Below are positions 27,792 through 37,569 of a DNA stretch of 64,000 bases, in pieces. The notes under the pieces are model-generated. The model was not told the origin of the DNA and did not search any database. It was given only the letters and a program-made list of their open reading frames with translations. The stretch spans positions 124,001-188,000 of the forward strand of contig CANDNT010000002.1 in assembly GCA_947387485.1 (NCBI GenBank). Direction: 5' to 3'. How positions within the stretch are numbered: the first letter of the stretch is position 1; every line of letters begins with the position of its first letter. A program made the position numbers and the translations under genes. The stretch is from Aquimarina rhabdastrellae. GTDB taxonomy: Bacteria; Bacteroidota; Bacteroidia; Flavobacteriales; Flavobacteriaceae.

Positions 27792-28448
27792 ATGTTTCTT
27801 GAAAATACAGTAAATCATAAAGAGCAATTTGGATGGATCGAAGTAATTTGTGGTTCAATGTTCTCTGGTAAAACCGAAGAATTGATTCGCAGATTAAAGC
27901 GCGCTAAATTTGCTAAACAAAAAGTAGAAATTTTTAAACCGGCTATAGACACTCGTTATGATGATGAAATGGTAGTTTCTCATGATGCAAACGAGATACG
28001 TTCTACACCAGTTCCTGCAGCTGCAAATATTAGAATTTTGGCAGATACCTGTGATGTAATTGGTATTGATGAAGCTCAATTTTTTGACGAAGAAATTGTT
28101 AGTGTTTGTAATGACCTTGCTAATAAAGGGATTCGTGTTATCGTTGCTGGGTTAGATATGGATTTTAAAGGAAATCCTTTTGGTCCTATGCCTGCTTTAA
28201 TGGCTACTGCAGAATATGTAACCAAGGTTCATGCTGTTTGTACACGTACAGGAAACTTGGCTCAATATAGCTATAGGAAATCAAAACAAGATGACCTTGT
28301 ACTTTTAGGGGAAACTGATGAATATGAACCATTAAGTCGTGCTGCCTATTATAAGGCCATGCTTAACGAACAAGTAAAAGATATAGAGGTAAAAGACAGT
28401 ACCGAGATTTCTTCTACAGACGAATCAACTGAAGCTATTGATGAATAA
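27792..28448 (+). CDS. tdk: Thymidine kinase (type II)
   Basis: 218 residues. Walker [17 protein letters not shown] (about 20-35), the [11 protein letters not shown] lid region, and [19 protein letters not shown]. One normal zinc cysteine position, VHAVCTRTG, is seen, with CxxC partner residues changed (…NLAQYSYRK), so structural zinc binding may be lost. The C-terminal 25 residues are an acidic S/T/E tail. The stop overlaps the alr start by 11 bases. Confidence 0.93.
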   Translation: MFLENTVNHKEQFGWIEVICGSMFSGKTEELIRRLKRAKFAKQKVEIFKPAIDTRYDDEMVVSHDANEIRSTPVPAAANIRILADTCDVIGIDEAQFFDEEIVSVCNDLANKGIRVIVAGLDMDFKGNPFGPMPALMATAEYVTKVHAVCTRTGNLAQYSYRKSKQDDLVLLGETDEYEPLSRAAYYKAMLNEQVKDIEVKDSTEISSTDESTEAIDE

Positions 28449-29547
28449 TCCACACGCAACAGTACTTACTATTAATCTCCAGCATCTGACTCATAATTTT
28501 AACTATTTAAAAAGTAAAATTGATTCGGATACTAAATTTATGGCTGTAGTAAAAGCAACAGCCTATGGTAGTGACGCTATTACTATTGCAAAGCATCTAG
28601 AAACTCTAGGTGCAGATTATTTTGCTGTAGCTTATGCGGCAGAGGGTGTTGCTTTACGAGAAGCAGGAATTCAAACTCCTATTCTAGTTCTACATCCTCA
28701 ACCACTTAATTTTAAAACTTTAATAGCATATAAACTTGAACCTAATTTATATAGTTTTAGGGTCTTAAAAGATTTTATTGCTGTAGCAGAACATAATAAT
28801 TTAAAAGAATATCGTGTACATTTAAAGTTTAACACTGGATTAAATCGATTAGGGTTTGATCCTGCTGATATTCCTTTAATATTCGAATTAATCAATAAAA
28901 CTACATCTGTAAAAATAGCTTCTTTATTTTCACACTTGGCTGCCAGTGAAGATCACAATGAGAGAACTTTTACTTTACAACAAATAGCTACTTTTAAAGA
29001 ACTTAGTCACAACTTTATCTCTTTATTAGGGTATACTCCTATACTGCATCAATCCAATACTTCTGGAATTTTAAATTATCCTGAAGCACATTTTTCTATG
29101 GTACGCACAGGTATTGGTTTATATGGTTACGGTAACGACCCTCTATTTGATACAAAATTGAAACCTATAGCATCGCTAACTTCTTCAATTTCTCAAATAC
29201 ACACTTTACAAAGTGGAGAATCATTAGGCTACAATAGAGCATTTATAGCACAACAAACTACAAAGACAGCAACAATACCCATTGGGCATGCCGATGGTAT
29301 TAATCGTATTTATGGTAACCAAAAAGGATTTGTCTATATAAATGGTCAAAAAGCTCCTATTTTGGGGAATGTATGTATGGATATGATTATGGTTGATATT
29401 ACTAATATCATTTGTCAAGAAGGTGATATGGTAACTATTTTTGATGCTAAAACTACAGCTGCATCTGTAGCCGAAAATGCAGGTACTATTTCGTATGAAT
29501 TACTTACTTCTATCTCTTCTAGAATTCAACGTAAAATTATTACATAG
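28438..29547 (+). CDS. alr: Alanine racemase
   Basis: 369 residues. PLP lysine in [17 protein letters not shown]-type strand [10 protein letters not shown], the catalytic tyrosine in [16 protein letters not shown] and the [11 protein letters not shown] metal/phosphate region. It supplies D-alanine for peptidoglycan. In most alanine racemases the motif is AVVKADAYGHG; here it reads [11 protein letters not shown], a conservative but notable change. An alternative ATG lies 3 bases downstream. Confidence 0.94.
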   Translation: MMNNPHATVLTINLQHLTHNFNYLKSKIDSDTKFMAVVKATAYGSDAITIAKHLETLGADYFAVAYAAEGVALREAGIQTPILVLHPQPLNFKTLIAYKLEPNLYSFRVLKDFIAVAEHNNLKEYRVHLKFNTGLNRLGFDPADIPLIFELINKTTSVKIASLFSHLAASEDHNERTFTLQQIATFKELSHNFISLLGYTPILHQSNTSGILNYPEAHFSMVRTGIGLYGYGNDPLFDTKLKPIASLTSSISQIHTLQSGESLGYNRAFIAQQTTKTATIPIGHADGINRIYGNQKGFVYINGQKAPILGNVCMDMIMVDITNIICQEGDMVTIFDAKTTAASVAENAGTISYELLTSISSRIQRKIIT

Positions 29548-29654
29548 CCTATTTATTTTTTATAAACCTTTGACTTATTTTTATTTATCATAAGATAGTG
29601 TATTTGTTTTTTAGTTAAATTAGTAACTAGTAATCAACTAAATACACAAAAAAT

Positions 29655-30077
29655 ATGGGATTTTTTAAAGACTTTAAATCTTTCTTATTAAAGGGAGATA
29701 TTGTAAATCTAGCAACTGCTGTTGTAATTGGTGGTGCATTTAACAAAATTGTAGGCTCTGCTGTAGCTGATATTATCATGCCTATTGTTGGAGTTATCAC
29801 AGGTGGAACAGATTTTACACAAAAGTTTATAGCCTTGGATGGTAATAGTTATGAAAGCCTCAAAGTTGCCAAAGAAGCTGGTGCCGCAGTTATCACTTAC
29901 GGTAATCTAATACAAGCAACTATTAACTTTATTATTGTAGGTTTATTTATCTTCTTAGTACTTAAAGCTTATGAAAAAACCAAGAAGAAAGAAGAACAAG
30001 CTCCAAAACCACCTGCTGGACCTACTCAAGAAGAATTACTTACAGAAATTAGAGACTTACTTAAAAATAAACAATAA
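29655..30077 (+). CDS. mscL: Large-conductance mechanosensitive channel
   Basis: 140 residues. [29 protein letters not shown] forms the amphipathic helix plus TM1 (reported here by its [16 protein letters not shown] core), TM2 is [17 protein letters not shown], and the C-terminal helix includes [13 protein letters not shown]. Pentameric tension-gated channel protecting against hypo-osmotic shock. Own transcription unit with a terminator. Confidence 0.95.
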   Translation: MGFFKDFKSFLLKGDIVNLATAVVIGGAFNKIVGSAVADIIMPIVGVITGGTDFTQKFIALDGNSYESLKVAKEAGAAVITYGNLIQATINFIIVGLFIFLVLKAYEKTKKKEEQAPKPPAGPTQEELLTEIRDLLKNKQ

Positions 30078-30113
30078 CTACGTAACCGCTACACTATATA
30101 TTTTAATATTTAA

Positions 30114-30142
30114 ACCGTTCATGAATTGAGCGGTCTTTTTTT
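30114..30142 (+). terminator. Terminator after mscL
   Basis: ACCGTTC/GAGCGGT 7-bp stem (one G-U), 7-base loop, followed by CTTTTTTT. Confidence 0.8.
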
Positions 30143-30291
30143 ATGCTTTAATTAGTTAAATATATAACATAAACATGCTATTTTTGATATCTACTTATAA
30201 ATGATGTGAGTACTAAAAATATTTCTCACATTTGCCAACATTAAAAAATCTAAAAATTGCTGCCAGTTAATGGCAATATAAATTATCAATT

Positions 30292-31281
30292 ATGAGAGTA
30301 GCTGTAGTAGGTGCTACCGGAATGGTAGGAACCGTGATGTTAAAAGTATTAGAAGAAAGAAATTTTCCTGTAACGGAATTAATCCCTGTTGCTTCAGAAA
30401 AATCGATTGGAAAAATGCTTAGTTTTAAAGGTAAAGATTTCCCTGTAGTGGGATTATCTACTGCAGTAGAAATGAAACCAGATATTGCTTTATTTTCTGC
30501 TGGAGGAAGTACTTCTTTAGAATGGGCACCTAAATTTGCCGAAGCAGGTATTACTGTTATAGACAACTCTTCTGCTTGGAGAATGGATGCAACAAAAAAA
30601 TTAGTTGTTCCAGAGATTAATGCCAAAGATTTAACCAAAGAAGATAAAATTATTGCTAATCCTAATTGTTCTACTATTCAATTAGTAATGGCTCTAGCTC
30701 CTTTACATCAAAAATACAAGATCAAACGTGTAGTTATCTCAACATATCAATCTATTACAGGTACAGGTGTTAAAGCTTTACAGCAATTAGAAAACGAATA
30801 TAGTGGTGCTAAAGGAGAAATGGCATATCCATATCCTATACACCGTAATGCTATTCCACATTGTGATGTTTTTCAAGACAATGGATATACAAAAGAAGAA
30901 ATGAAACTCGTTAATGAAACACAAAAGATTCTCGACGATCGCACTATAGCTGTCACTGCTACTGCTATTAGAATTCCTGTTGTAGGTGGTCACAGTGAAA
31001 GTGTTAACATTGAGTTTGCTAACGATTTTATAGAAAATGATATTCGTAAAATTTTAAGTGAAACACCTGGAGTTACCGTTCAGGATAATACAGATACAAA
31101 TACGTATCCTATGCCTATTTATGCCGAAGGTAAAAATGATGTTTTTGTAGGAAGAATAAGAAGAGATCACTCGAGACAAAATGCATTAAATATGTGGATA
31201 GTTGCAGATAACCTTCGTAAGGGTGCTGCTACAAACGCTGTTCAAATAGGAGAGCACCTTATTGCCGAAAATCTCGTATAA
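30292..31281 (+). CDS. asd: Aspartate-semialdehyde dehydrogenase
   Basis: 329 residues. NADP-binding VAVVGATGMVGTVML (2-16), SAGGSTSLEWAPKFA, the catalytic cysteine in ANPNCSTIQLVMAL (about C129), and VVGGHSESVNIEF with the active-site histidine. It reduces aspartyl phosphate for lysine, threonine and methionine/diaminopimelate synthesis. A CACATTTG box at 30227-30234 may be its -7 element. Confidence 0.96.
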   Translation: MRVAVVGATGMVGTVMLKVLEERNFPVTELIPVASEKSIGKMLSFKGKDFPVVGLSTAVEMKPDIALFSAGGSTSLEWAPKFAEAGITVIDNSSAWRMDATKKLVVPEINAKDLTKEDKIIANPNCSTIQLVMALAPLHQKYKIKRVVISTYQSITGTGVKALQQLENEYSGAKGEMAYPYPIHRNAIPHCDVFQDNGYTKEEMKLVNETQKILDDRTIAVTATAIRIPVVGGHSESVNIEFANDFIENDIRKILSETPGVTVQDNTDTNTYPMPIYAEGKNDVFVGRIRRDHSRQNALNMWIVADNLRKGAATNAVQIGEHLIAENLV

Positions 31282-31312
31282 TACTTTATATAAAAAGTAC
31301 CTCAATATAATT

Positions 31313-31346
31313 AAGACTTTTCATTAATTTGAAAAGTCTTTTTTTA
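31313..31346 (+). terminator. Terminator after asd
   Basis: AAGACTTTTC/GAAAAGTCTT, 10 bp, 8-base loop, followed by seven T. Confidence 0.88.
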
Positions 31347-31499
31347 TCTTAAAAGATTATACAAGGTTATCTATTATTTATTCTAAAAAACATATTGTTA
31401 TTACTTGTTAATTTCTTCTTAATTCACCTTTGTATCAGTCGTTATATTATATTTTTTAATATATTAAGCGATCTTTTTTTGCCCCCTCAAAAAAAGTTT

Positions 31500-31595
31500 A
31501 GGCTGCAAACGCATAGAAGATATTATGTTATACCCCAAAACGTAATATTCACTAGTCAAAAAGATTAGTATTCAGCGTTATGCAGCCTTTTTACA
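31500..31595 (+). ncRNA. Candidate structured small RNA with a three-way junction
   Basis: In the 374-base gap between asd and the peptidase gene. Helix P1 pairs 31500-31512 with 31575-31588 (13 bp, one bulged A at 31580). Inside are P2 (31519-31527 with 31541-31549, 13-base loop containing CCCC) and P3 (31551-31557 with 31563-31569, A5 loop). P1 is followed by TTTTTACATTTTA, usable as a terminator. The peptidase has its own promoter downstream, so this looks like a separate transcript. An AT-rich hairpin at about 31437-31473 may belong to it. I cannot assign it to tRNA, tmRNA, RNase P, 6S or SRP RNA; the flavobacterial Flavo-1 RNA class is a possibility to test. Confidence 0.5.
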
Positions 31596-31626
31596 TTTTA
31601 TTAGGATTATCTCTTTCTCTTTTATA

Positions 31627-31634
31627 TAGATTTG
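31627..31634 (+). promoter_or_regulatory. -7 box upstream of the prolyl oligopeptidase
   Basis: TAGATTTG fits TAnnTTTG, 22 bases before the ATG at 31656. Confidence 0.6.
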
Positions 31635-31655
31635 TATTAAATAATAACCCCCATT

Positions 31656-33827
31656 ATGATGAAAAAAGTATTTCTCTCTGCAGCTTTTGCAAGCATATTT
31701 TTTGCTTGTAAAACCGAAAACAACCAAAATCATACCAAAAACGATACTAATTTGAAATATCCTATTACAAAAAAAGTTGACACCGTTGATACATATTTTG
31801 GTACCGCAGTAAAAGATCCATATCGATGGCTCGAAGACGACCGCAGTCCCGAAACCGAAAATTGGGTAAAAGAAGAAAACAAAACAACATTTAATTACCT
31901 AGATCAAATACCTTTTAGAAAAGATTTAAAAGACCGTCTATCTAGTTTATGGAATTATGAAAAAGTAGGTGCTCCATTTAAAGAAGGAGACTATAGTTAT
32001 TTTTATAAAAACGATGGATTACAAAACCAATATGTAGTTTATAGATTCAAAAATGAAGGAGATACTCCAGAGGTTTTCTTAGATCCTAATAAATTTAGTA
32101 AAGATGGTACTACTTCATTAGGTGGGTTAAGTTTTTCTAAAAATGGAAAAATAGCTGCCTATTCTATTTCTGAAGGAGGTAGTGATTGGAGAAAAATTAT
32201 TGTAATTGATGCAGAAACCAAAGAAACTATTGAAGATACTCTAGTAGATGTAAAGTTTTCTGGAATCTCATGGAAAGGAAATGAAGGTTTTTACTATTCT
32301 AGCTATGATAAACCAAAAGGAAGTGAACTTTCTGCAAAAACAGATCAACATAAAGTATACTACCACAAACTTAAAACTGCACAAAAAGACGATCAACTTA
32401 TTTTCGGAGGAACTCCAGAAGAAAAACATCGTTATGTAGGTGCCAGTGTAACAGAAGATGATCGCTATTTAATCATCTCGGCAAGTGTATCTACTTCTGG
32501 AAACAAATTATTCATAAAAGATCTTAACGATCCTAATAGTAAATTGATTACTATTCTAGATCATACAGATAGTGACACTAGCATAATCGAAAATGACGGA
32601 AGTAAATTATTTTTGGTAACCAATCTTAATGCTCCAAATAAAAAAATTGTAACTACAGATGTTGCCAACCCTACTCCAGAAAACTGGGTTGATTTTATTC
32701 CTGAAACTGAGTATGTATTAAGTCCTAACACAGGAGGTGGTTATTTCTTTGCTCACTATATGGTTGATGCTATTTCTAAAATCATCCAATATGACTATAA
32801 CGGTAAAAAAGTTAGAGAGGTTTCATTACCTGGTGTAGGTACTGCAAGTGGTTTTGGAGCAAAAAAAGAAGATTCAACGTTACATTTCTCTTTTACTAAT
32901 TATACAACTCCTAGTAGTATCTATACTTACGATATAGCAAATGGTACATCTGAATTATATCGTAAACCAGAAATTGATTTTGATCCTGAAGCATACGAGA
33001 GTAAACAAGTATTTTACACGTCTAAAGATGGTACAAAAGTACCTATGATTATCTCATATAAAAAAGGTATTGAACTCAATGGTAAAAATCCAACTATTCT
33101 TTATGGATATGGAGGATTCAATATTAGCCTTACTCCTAATTTTCGCATTAGTAATGCCGTATGGATGGAACAAGGTGGAATTTATGCTGTAGCAAACCTA
33201 AGAGGTGGTGGCGAATATGGAAAGAAATGGCATGATGCGGGGACAAAAATGCAAAAGCAAAATGTATTTGACGATTTTATAGCTGCTGGTGAGTTTTTAA
33301 TCAACAGTAAATATACTTCTAGCGATTTCTTAGCAATTAAAGGAGGCTCTAATGGTGGATTGTTAGTAGGAGCTACAATGACGCAGCGTCCAGAATTAAT
33401 GAAAGTAGCTTTACCTGGTGTAGGAGTATTAGACATGCTTCGTTATCATACATTTACTTCTGGTGCTGGTTGGGCATACGATTATGGTACAGCAGAAGAT
33501 AATAAAGAAATGTTTGCGTATTTAAAAGGGTATTCTCCTGTTCATAATGTAAAAGAAGGAATAGCTTACCCTGCAACTATGGTTACTACTGGAGATCATG
33601 ATGATCGTGTTGTACCTGCGCATTCTTTTAAATTTGCAGCAGAACTACAAGCAAAACAATCTGGAACTAATCCAGTTCTTATTCGTATTGAAACTAATGC
33701 TGGTCATGGAGCTGGTACTCCTGTAAGTAAACTTATAGATCAATCTGCAGATATGCTTGGTTTTACATTATACAATATGGGATATGAAGTATTACCAGAG
33801 AAAATACATAACGAATTAAAGAATTAA
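31656..33827 (+). CDS. Prolyl oligopeptidase family protein, lipoprotein
   Basis: 723 residues with lipoprotein signal ([12 protein letters not shown], Cys near 18). N-terminal seven-bladed propeller region begins [23 protein letters not shown] (shown by PYRWLEDD), and the C-terminal hydrolase has the nucleophile [11 protein letters not shown], acid in [12 protein letters not shown] and histidine in NAGHGAG. S9A prolyl oligopeptidases cleave short peptides after proline. Secreted or membrane-anchored peptide degradation is expected. Single gene with a strong terminator. Confidence 0.94.
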   Translation: MMKKVFLSAAFASIFFACKTENNQNHTKNDTNLKYPITKKVDTVDTYFGTAVKDPYRWLEDDRSPETENWVKEENKTTFNYLDQIPFRKDLKDRLSSLWNYEKVGAPFKEGDYSYFYKNDGLQNQYVVYRFKNEGDTPEVFLDPNKFSKDGTTSLGGLSFSKNGKIAAYSISEGGSDWRKIIVIDAETKETIEDTLVDVKFSGISWKGNEGFYYSSYDKPKGSELSAKTDQHKVYYHKLKTAQKDDQLIFGGTPEEKHRYVGASVTEDDRYLIISASVSTSGNKLFIKDLNDPNSKLITILDHTDSDTSIIENDGSKLFLVTNLNAPNKKIVTTDVANPTPENWVDFIPETEYVLSPNTGGGYFFAHYMVDAISKIIQYDYNGKKVREVSLPGVGTASGFGAKKEDSTLHFSFTNYTTPSSIYTYDIANGTSELYRKPEIDFDPEAYESKQVFYTSKDGTKVPMIISYKKGIELNGKNPTILYGYGGFNISLTPNFRISNAVWMEQGGIYAVANLRGGGEYGKKWHDAGTKMQKQNVFDDFIAAGEFLINSKYTSSDFLAIKGGSNGGLLVGATMTQRPELMKVALPGVGVLDMLRYHTFTSGAGWAYDYGTAEDNKEMFAYLKGYSPVHNVKEGIAYPATMVTTGDHDDRVVPAHSFKFAAELQAKQSGTNPVLIRIETNAGHGAGTPVSKLIDQSADMLGFTLYNMGYEVLPEKIHNELKN

Positions 33828-33850
33828 ACAAATTAATTCAGTGTTTTTAA

Positions 33851-33885
33851 AAAACCATTTCTAGTATTAGAAATGGTTTTTTGTT
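33851..33885 (+). terminator. Terminator after the prolyl oligopeptidase
   Basis: 13-bp perfect stem (33851-33863 with 33868-33880), loop GTAT, followed by T-rich sequence. It separates the gene from the ABC ATPase promoter that follows immediately. Confidence 0.88.
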
Positions 33886-33888
33886 TAA

Positions 33889-33896
33889 TATCTTTG
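33889..33896 (+). promoter_or_regulatory. -7 box upstream of the ABC ATPase
   Basis: TATCTTTG fits TAnnTTTG; the ATG at 33903 follows 6 bases later, implying a leaderless mRNA and confirming the shorter start. Confidence 0.6.
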
Positions 33897-33902
33897 CCCA
33901 CT

Positions 33903-34874
33903 ATGTTAAAGGTCGAAAATATCTCATTTGCCTATTTTGATACTCCTGTAGTATGTAATATTAGTTTTACAATACAGAGAGGACAACACATTGCCGTAAT
34001 TGGCGAAAGTGGTTGTGGTAAGAGTACTCTTTTACAATTAATTTATGGTTTATTTGATCTTGATCAAGGCACTATTTTTTGGGAAGACACTCAAGTATTA
34101 GGACCTAGTTATCATCTTGTTCCTGGTGAATCCTATATAAAATATCTAGCACAAGATTTTGATCTTATGCCTTTTACTACGGCTGCAGAAAATATCAATA
34201 CTTTTTTATCTCGATTTTATCCTGAAGAAAGCAAAAAAAGAACAGATGAACTTCTTAAAATCGTAGAAATGACCGCTTATGCAAATACTAAGGTAAAATA
34301 CTTAAGTGGTGGTCAAAAGCAACGTATCGCGCTAGCCAAAGCTATAGCAAAAGAACCTCAAGTGTTATTATTAGATGAACCTTTTAGTCATATTGATAAC
34401 CACAGAAAGAATAAATTAAGACGTCAACTTTTTGCTTACCTTAAGTCAAAAAACATAACTTGTATTGTAGCTACTCATGATACTACAGATGTTTTATCAT
34501 TTACCGATGAAACTCTAGTTATGAAAGATGGGATATTATTAACACAACAACCTACCTTAGAATTATATCACCAACCATCTTCAATCTATATTGCTTCATT
34601 ATTTGATGAGGTTAATGAATTACCAGCTTATTTATTTGACGCTACTATTTCTAAAGAAAAAACACTACTTGTTTATCCTCATGAATTGACGGTTACCTCA
34701 TCTTCAAATTGTAAAGTTACTGCCCTGCAATCTTATTTTAAAGGAAGTCATTACTATATAGAAGCACTACTTAATTCACAAAGAGTTTTCTTTACACATC
34801 CTACACCTTTAACTCCTCAAAGTCAGATATACATAACATTATCTCCTTCTATTATACAACAACGTTTAGTTTAA
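33903..34874 (+). CDS. ABC transporter ATP-binding protein (metal/anion import type)
   Basis: 323 residues from the ATG at 33903. Walker A GESGCGKSTLL, Q-loop LAQDFDL, signature LSGGQKQRIALAKA, Walker B VLLLDEPFSHID and switch ATHDT. After residue ~230 a TOBE-like beta domain is suggested, as in Fe3+, molybdate or spermidine importers. No permease or binding protein is adjacent, so its transporter is elsewhere or it works alone. Its stop overlaps the convergent WYL-PhyH gene by 9 bases. Confidence 0.82.
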   Translation: MLKVENISFAYFDTPVVCNISFTIQRGQHIAVIGESGCGKSTLLQLIYGLFDLDQGTIFWEDTQVLGPSYHLVPGESYIKYLAQDFDLMPFTTAAENINTFLSRFYPEESKKRTDELLKIVEMTAYANTKVKYLSGGQKQRIALAKAIAKEPQVLLLDEPFSHIDNHRKNKLRRQLFAYLKSKNITCIVATHDTTDVLSFTDETLVMKDGILLTQQPTLELYHQPSSIYIASLFDEVNELPAYLFDATISKEKTLLVYPHELTVTSSSNCKVTALQSYFKGSHYYIEALLNSQRVFFTHPTPLTPQSQIYITLSPSIIQQRLV

Positions 34875-36590
34875 TATCTCTTTTTCTAACCACTCTAATC
34901 CATTAGCTAATTTTTCAGAAGAAAATTCTAGGTGTAATACTCTTCTTCTTTTATAGCTTTTTGCTTTTGATGATGCATGCAATAACAATGGTTTCATCAA
35001 TTGTACTCCTCCAGCTAAAACATCACAAGTATATGGTATCGAGTTTTTGGTAATTAGTTGTATTTCTTCATTAGTATGCTTTTTATGATGTGATCCAGGA
35101 ACAACCTTTAATGCTCCATTGCGTTCATTTGTATCATCTAAATGTATTCTAATCGTAAAAATATTTTTCAGTATGCTTTCTGGAGGACAAACACTATTAA
35201 TTTCTTGTTTAAATGTCCACTCAGTATACTCTTCGGTTTTTATTTTCTCTTCAACATTAATAGGGATATCTTGATGCCATGTCACATACCAATTGCTCTT
35301 TGCAGGTTTATCAAAATAAATCGCTTTGATCAATACAGCTTTATCGTCTATAATTTCAATAATTCGTTTTAGATTATCATTTAATAAGAGCGTTTTTAAC
35401 TCTGGTATTTTTTTTATAATAGCTCGTATCCCATATCCTTTCTCTTTTGTATTTTTAATATACGAATCCAAAACATTCCTAATCTTTTTTATTTCACGTT
35501 TGGTATATACGTAATTCATAATAGAAAATCCTTTGAATGCTAATCTATTCTTGGCCGTCTTAAGTCCAGACGCAGTGATTTCTGTATTATAACTATCTAA
35601 TGCACCTTGAATTCTATCAATAATATTACGTTTAAGTCTAGGAGGCGAAATTACTTTAATACCATCTCCTATACTCAATATCTCTTTCTCTAGTTCAAAA
35701 TTGTGTTGTACATCAAGAGAAATCGTTATACCATAATTATCTTTTGCTATCAATTGTTGGCTAGCGTGAAACGGTTTAGTCAAAACATAGGGAGCATGTT
35801 TATGTACCACATATAAGACCACTTTTTCTGTTGGCATAGTAGGACTAACCGATACACCTATCGCATTTTTATAATACGTAGTAAGATCTACAGTTCTATT
35901 AGGCTTATACTCCTCTGTAGTTTCTTTTATAGTGATTATTCTATCCAAAGCTAAATTTAAAAGCCCTTCTCTCTTTTTCTTTATTCCTATCACAAACCAT
36001 CTGTTTCTAAATTCTTTTAATAAATAAGGATGAAAAACAAACGAGCTTTCTTCTCTAGCTTGAAATGATTTATAAGTTAACACTATAGCTTTTTTTTGCT
36101 GAATAGCACGATACAATTCATCTAAGAATTCTAATCCTTTAAGCTCTTCATTTTTTTCAAAATCAATTATAGGAGTTTCATTGTTCTTATGAGTGTATAC
36201 ATGATCTTCTAATTTTTGCACCATTCCTTCTAAATCTCTAAAATGAGAAAACCCTTTAAATTGCTTTAAGAAAGCAACTGTATCTGATAATCGATCTAAA
36301 TCTTGATCAGAGATAGGAATCTTAGTTATACTATAACTAGTATCTTCATATTTATAATACTTACGGTTATACACTATAATTGGAGCATTGTACCCTAGCT
36401 TATCACTACGCATCATTTGTATATCTAATTGTATAGTACGTTTACTTACATAGGTGTCTTTTCCTTCATATTCGTATAACGCATCAGAACAAGCATCAAT
36501 TAAATCTTGTAATGTCCATTGTTTAAACGTGTTTTGCAAACACTTATCTATAGTTTTATATCTAATTAATGCATTTTTATTAACCGCCAT
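34866..36590 (-). CDS. WYL-domain transcriptional regulator fused to a PhyH-type Fe(II)/2-oxoglutarate dioxygenase
   Basis: 574 residues, one uninterrupted frame. Residues 1-75 resemble a winged helix (YVSKRTIQLDIQMMR), 155-225 form a WYL ligand domain (KAIVLTYKS, FHPYLLKEFRNRWFVIGI, ALDRI), and 230-335 the WYL C-terminal extension. From about 350 on the sequence is phytanoyl-CoA dioxygenase-like: TWHQDIPI gives metal ligands H439 and D441, GALKVVPGSH follows, and PLLLHASSKA gives H538, with an arginine run at 548-550 as the likely 2-oxoglutarate contact. WYL regulators sense nucleic-acid or nucleotide ligands; PhyH enzymes hydroxylate small molecules. The combination in one chain is unusual. 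Confidence 0.85.
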   Translation of the reverse strand: MAVNKNALIRYKTIDKCLQNTFKQWTLQDLIDACSDALYEYEGKDTYVSKRTIQLDIQMMRSDKLGYNAPIIVYNRKYYKYEDTSYSITKIPISDQDLDRLSDTVAFLKQFKGFSHFRDLEGMVQKLEDHVYTHKNNETPIIDFEKNEELKGLEFLDELYRAIQQKKAIVLTYKSFQAREESSFVFHPYLLKEFRNRWFVIGIKKKREGLLNLALDRIITIKETTEEYKPNRTVDLTTYYKNAIGVSVSPTMPTEKVVLYVVHKHAPYVLTKPFHASQQLIAKDNYGITISLDVQHNFELEKEILSIGDGIKVISPPRLKRNIIDRIQGALDSYNTEITASGLKTAKNRLAFKGFSIMNYVYTKREIKKIRNVLDSYIKNTKEKGYGIRAIIKKIPELKTLLLNDNLKRIIEIIDDKAVLIKAIYFDKPAKSNWYVTWHQDIPINVEEKIKTEEYTEWTFKQEINSVCPPESILKNIFTIRIHLDDTNERNGALKVVPGSHHKKHTNEEIQLITKNSIPYTCDVLAGGVQLMKPLLLHASSKAKSYKRRRVLHLEFSSEKLANGLEWLEKEILN

Positions 36591-36743
36591 AACTGCTATT
36601 TTTTTATTGATATAAAATGAAATACTAAGTACGCAATTTATTTACGCAGTAACAAAAAAATCGTTTTTTATACTTAAAATTTGGATTTTAGAATTATTTA
36701 TTTAGATATTTGTACTAGAATAAGTATAAAAATAATTAAATAT

Positions 36744-36912
36744 AAACGCCGTGTTATTTCATAACTCTCAAATATCAAGTAGATTTTGTAAAGTATATTC
36801 TTTACAATTACACGGACGTTTACCAGTTGCTTATTCACTTGAAATCGAAATTATCTAGAAAAAGAAAAGCACTATATTAACTAAAGCGTCCATAATAATG
36901 GGCGCTTTTTTT
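36744..36912 (+). ncRNA. Candidate structured RNA with terminator, upstream gene-poor region
   Basis: Within the 1267-base stretch lacking ORFs (36591-37857). An outer helix pairs AAACG-CCGTGT (36744-36754) with ACACGG-a-CGTTT (36810-36821), 11 bp with one bulged A. It encloses a perfect 8-bp hairpin (36786-36793 with 36800-36807) and a weaker 5-bp arm (36755-36759 with 36770-36774). A terminator hairpin with T7 follows (36883-36893 with 36898-36908). This reads as a ~170-base independent RNA. No promoter was found with confidence and no family is recognised. Confidence 0.4.
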
Positions 36913-37162
36913 ATGGATTAAAATCATATGATTTATAGAAAAACCTAATAATCAATCAAAAGAAATAAAAAATTTAAGAAAAAAATGAGCAATCAGTTAA
37001 ACTAATATAAAATCAAATATTTGAAGGTTAAGCAAAAGATAGACAAGCTATTGCAATACTAATCGTATCTACAACAATTGTGGACAGCATTTCTATTGCT
37101 TAAAAACTACACACAAACAACTGATAATCAATACTTTAATTTAAAAAAAATATTAGATTTTA
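36913..37162. other. AT-rich stretch without recognisable feature
   Basis: No ORF with convincing content, no tRNA and no strong hairpin seen. Short ATG frames end within 25 codons. Confidence 0.5.
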
Positions 37163-37194
37163 TTTGGAGAATTAAATTTAAGTTCTAATCTTTG
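37163..37194 (+). promoter_or_regulatory. Probable promoter of the RNA ending at 37455
   Basis: TTTG at 37163-37166 and TAATCTTTG ending at 37194 are spaced 19 bases apart, resembling TTTG-N19-TAnnTTTG with one extra base in the -7 box. Confidence 0.4.
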
Positions 37195-37375
37195 CAACGT
37201 CAAAATAAAACAAGTATTTATATTTTTTGACTGTATAACTAAATATTAATCAAGACTATATATAGTCATTAAACAACAACATATATGCACTCATTATCTA
37301 GAGACATATCACAAAACATAAAGTATACTAGTTGCGAGTTAGGATACTTCAGTATAAGTGTTGTTTATTTTAAAC

Positions 37376-37455
37376 AAGATCGGAGGTTTATAGTATAAGA
37401 ACTATACTATAACGATATTATATAACCCGATCTTTATAAAGATCGGGTTTTTTTA
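37376..37455 (+). promoter_or_regulatory. Terminator with a competing upstream pairing (attenuator-like)
   Basis: A strong terminator is formed by 37424-37434 and 37439-37449 (loop TATA) followed by T7. The segment AAGATCGG at 37376-37383 is identical to the 3' arm (37439-37446), so it can compete for CCGATCTT at 37427-37434 and form an antiterminator. Between them lies a perfect 10-bp hairpin (37388-37397 with 37403-37412). Three mutually exclusive segments are the layout of a transcription attenuator or switch. The only genes downstream are tRNA-Ser and the peptide at 37858. Confidence 0.5.
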
Positions 37456-37482
37456 TGCTCTTTGACATATTGTAAGATAACT

Positions 37483-37569
37483 GGAGAACAGACAGATATT
37501 GGTTTGCTGTGCTTGTCTGCTAAACAAGTCCGTTTAAAAGCGGTAAAGGTTCGATTCCTTTGTTCTCCG
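37483..37569 (+). tRNA. tRNA-Ser(GCT)
   Basis: 87-base class II tRNA. Acceptor GGAGAAC/GTTCTCC, discriminator G, anticodon loop CTGCTAA at 37517-37523 (GCT at 37519-37521) between CTTGT and ACAAG, a long variable arm with CCG/CGG, and T-arm AAAGG-TTCGATT-CCTTT. No encoded CCA. It follows the attenuator-like terminator by 28 bases. Confidence 0.95.
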
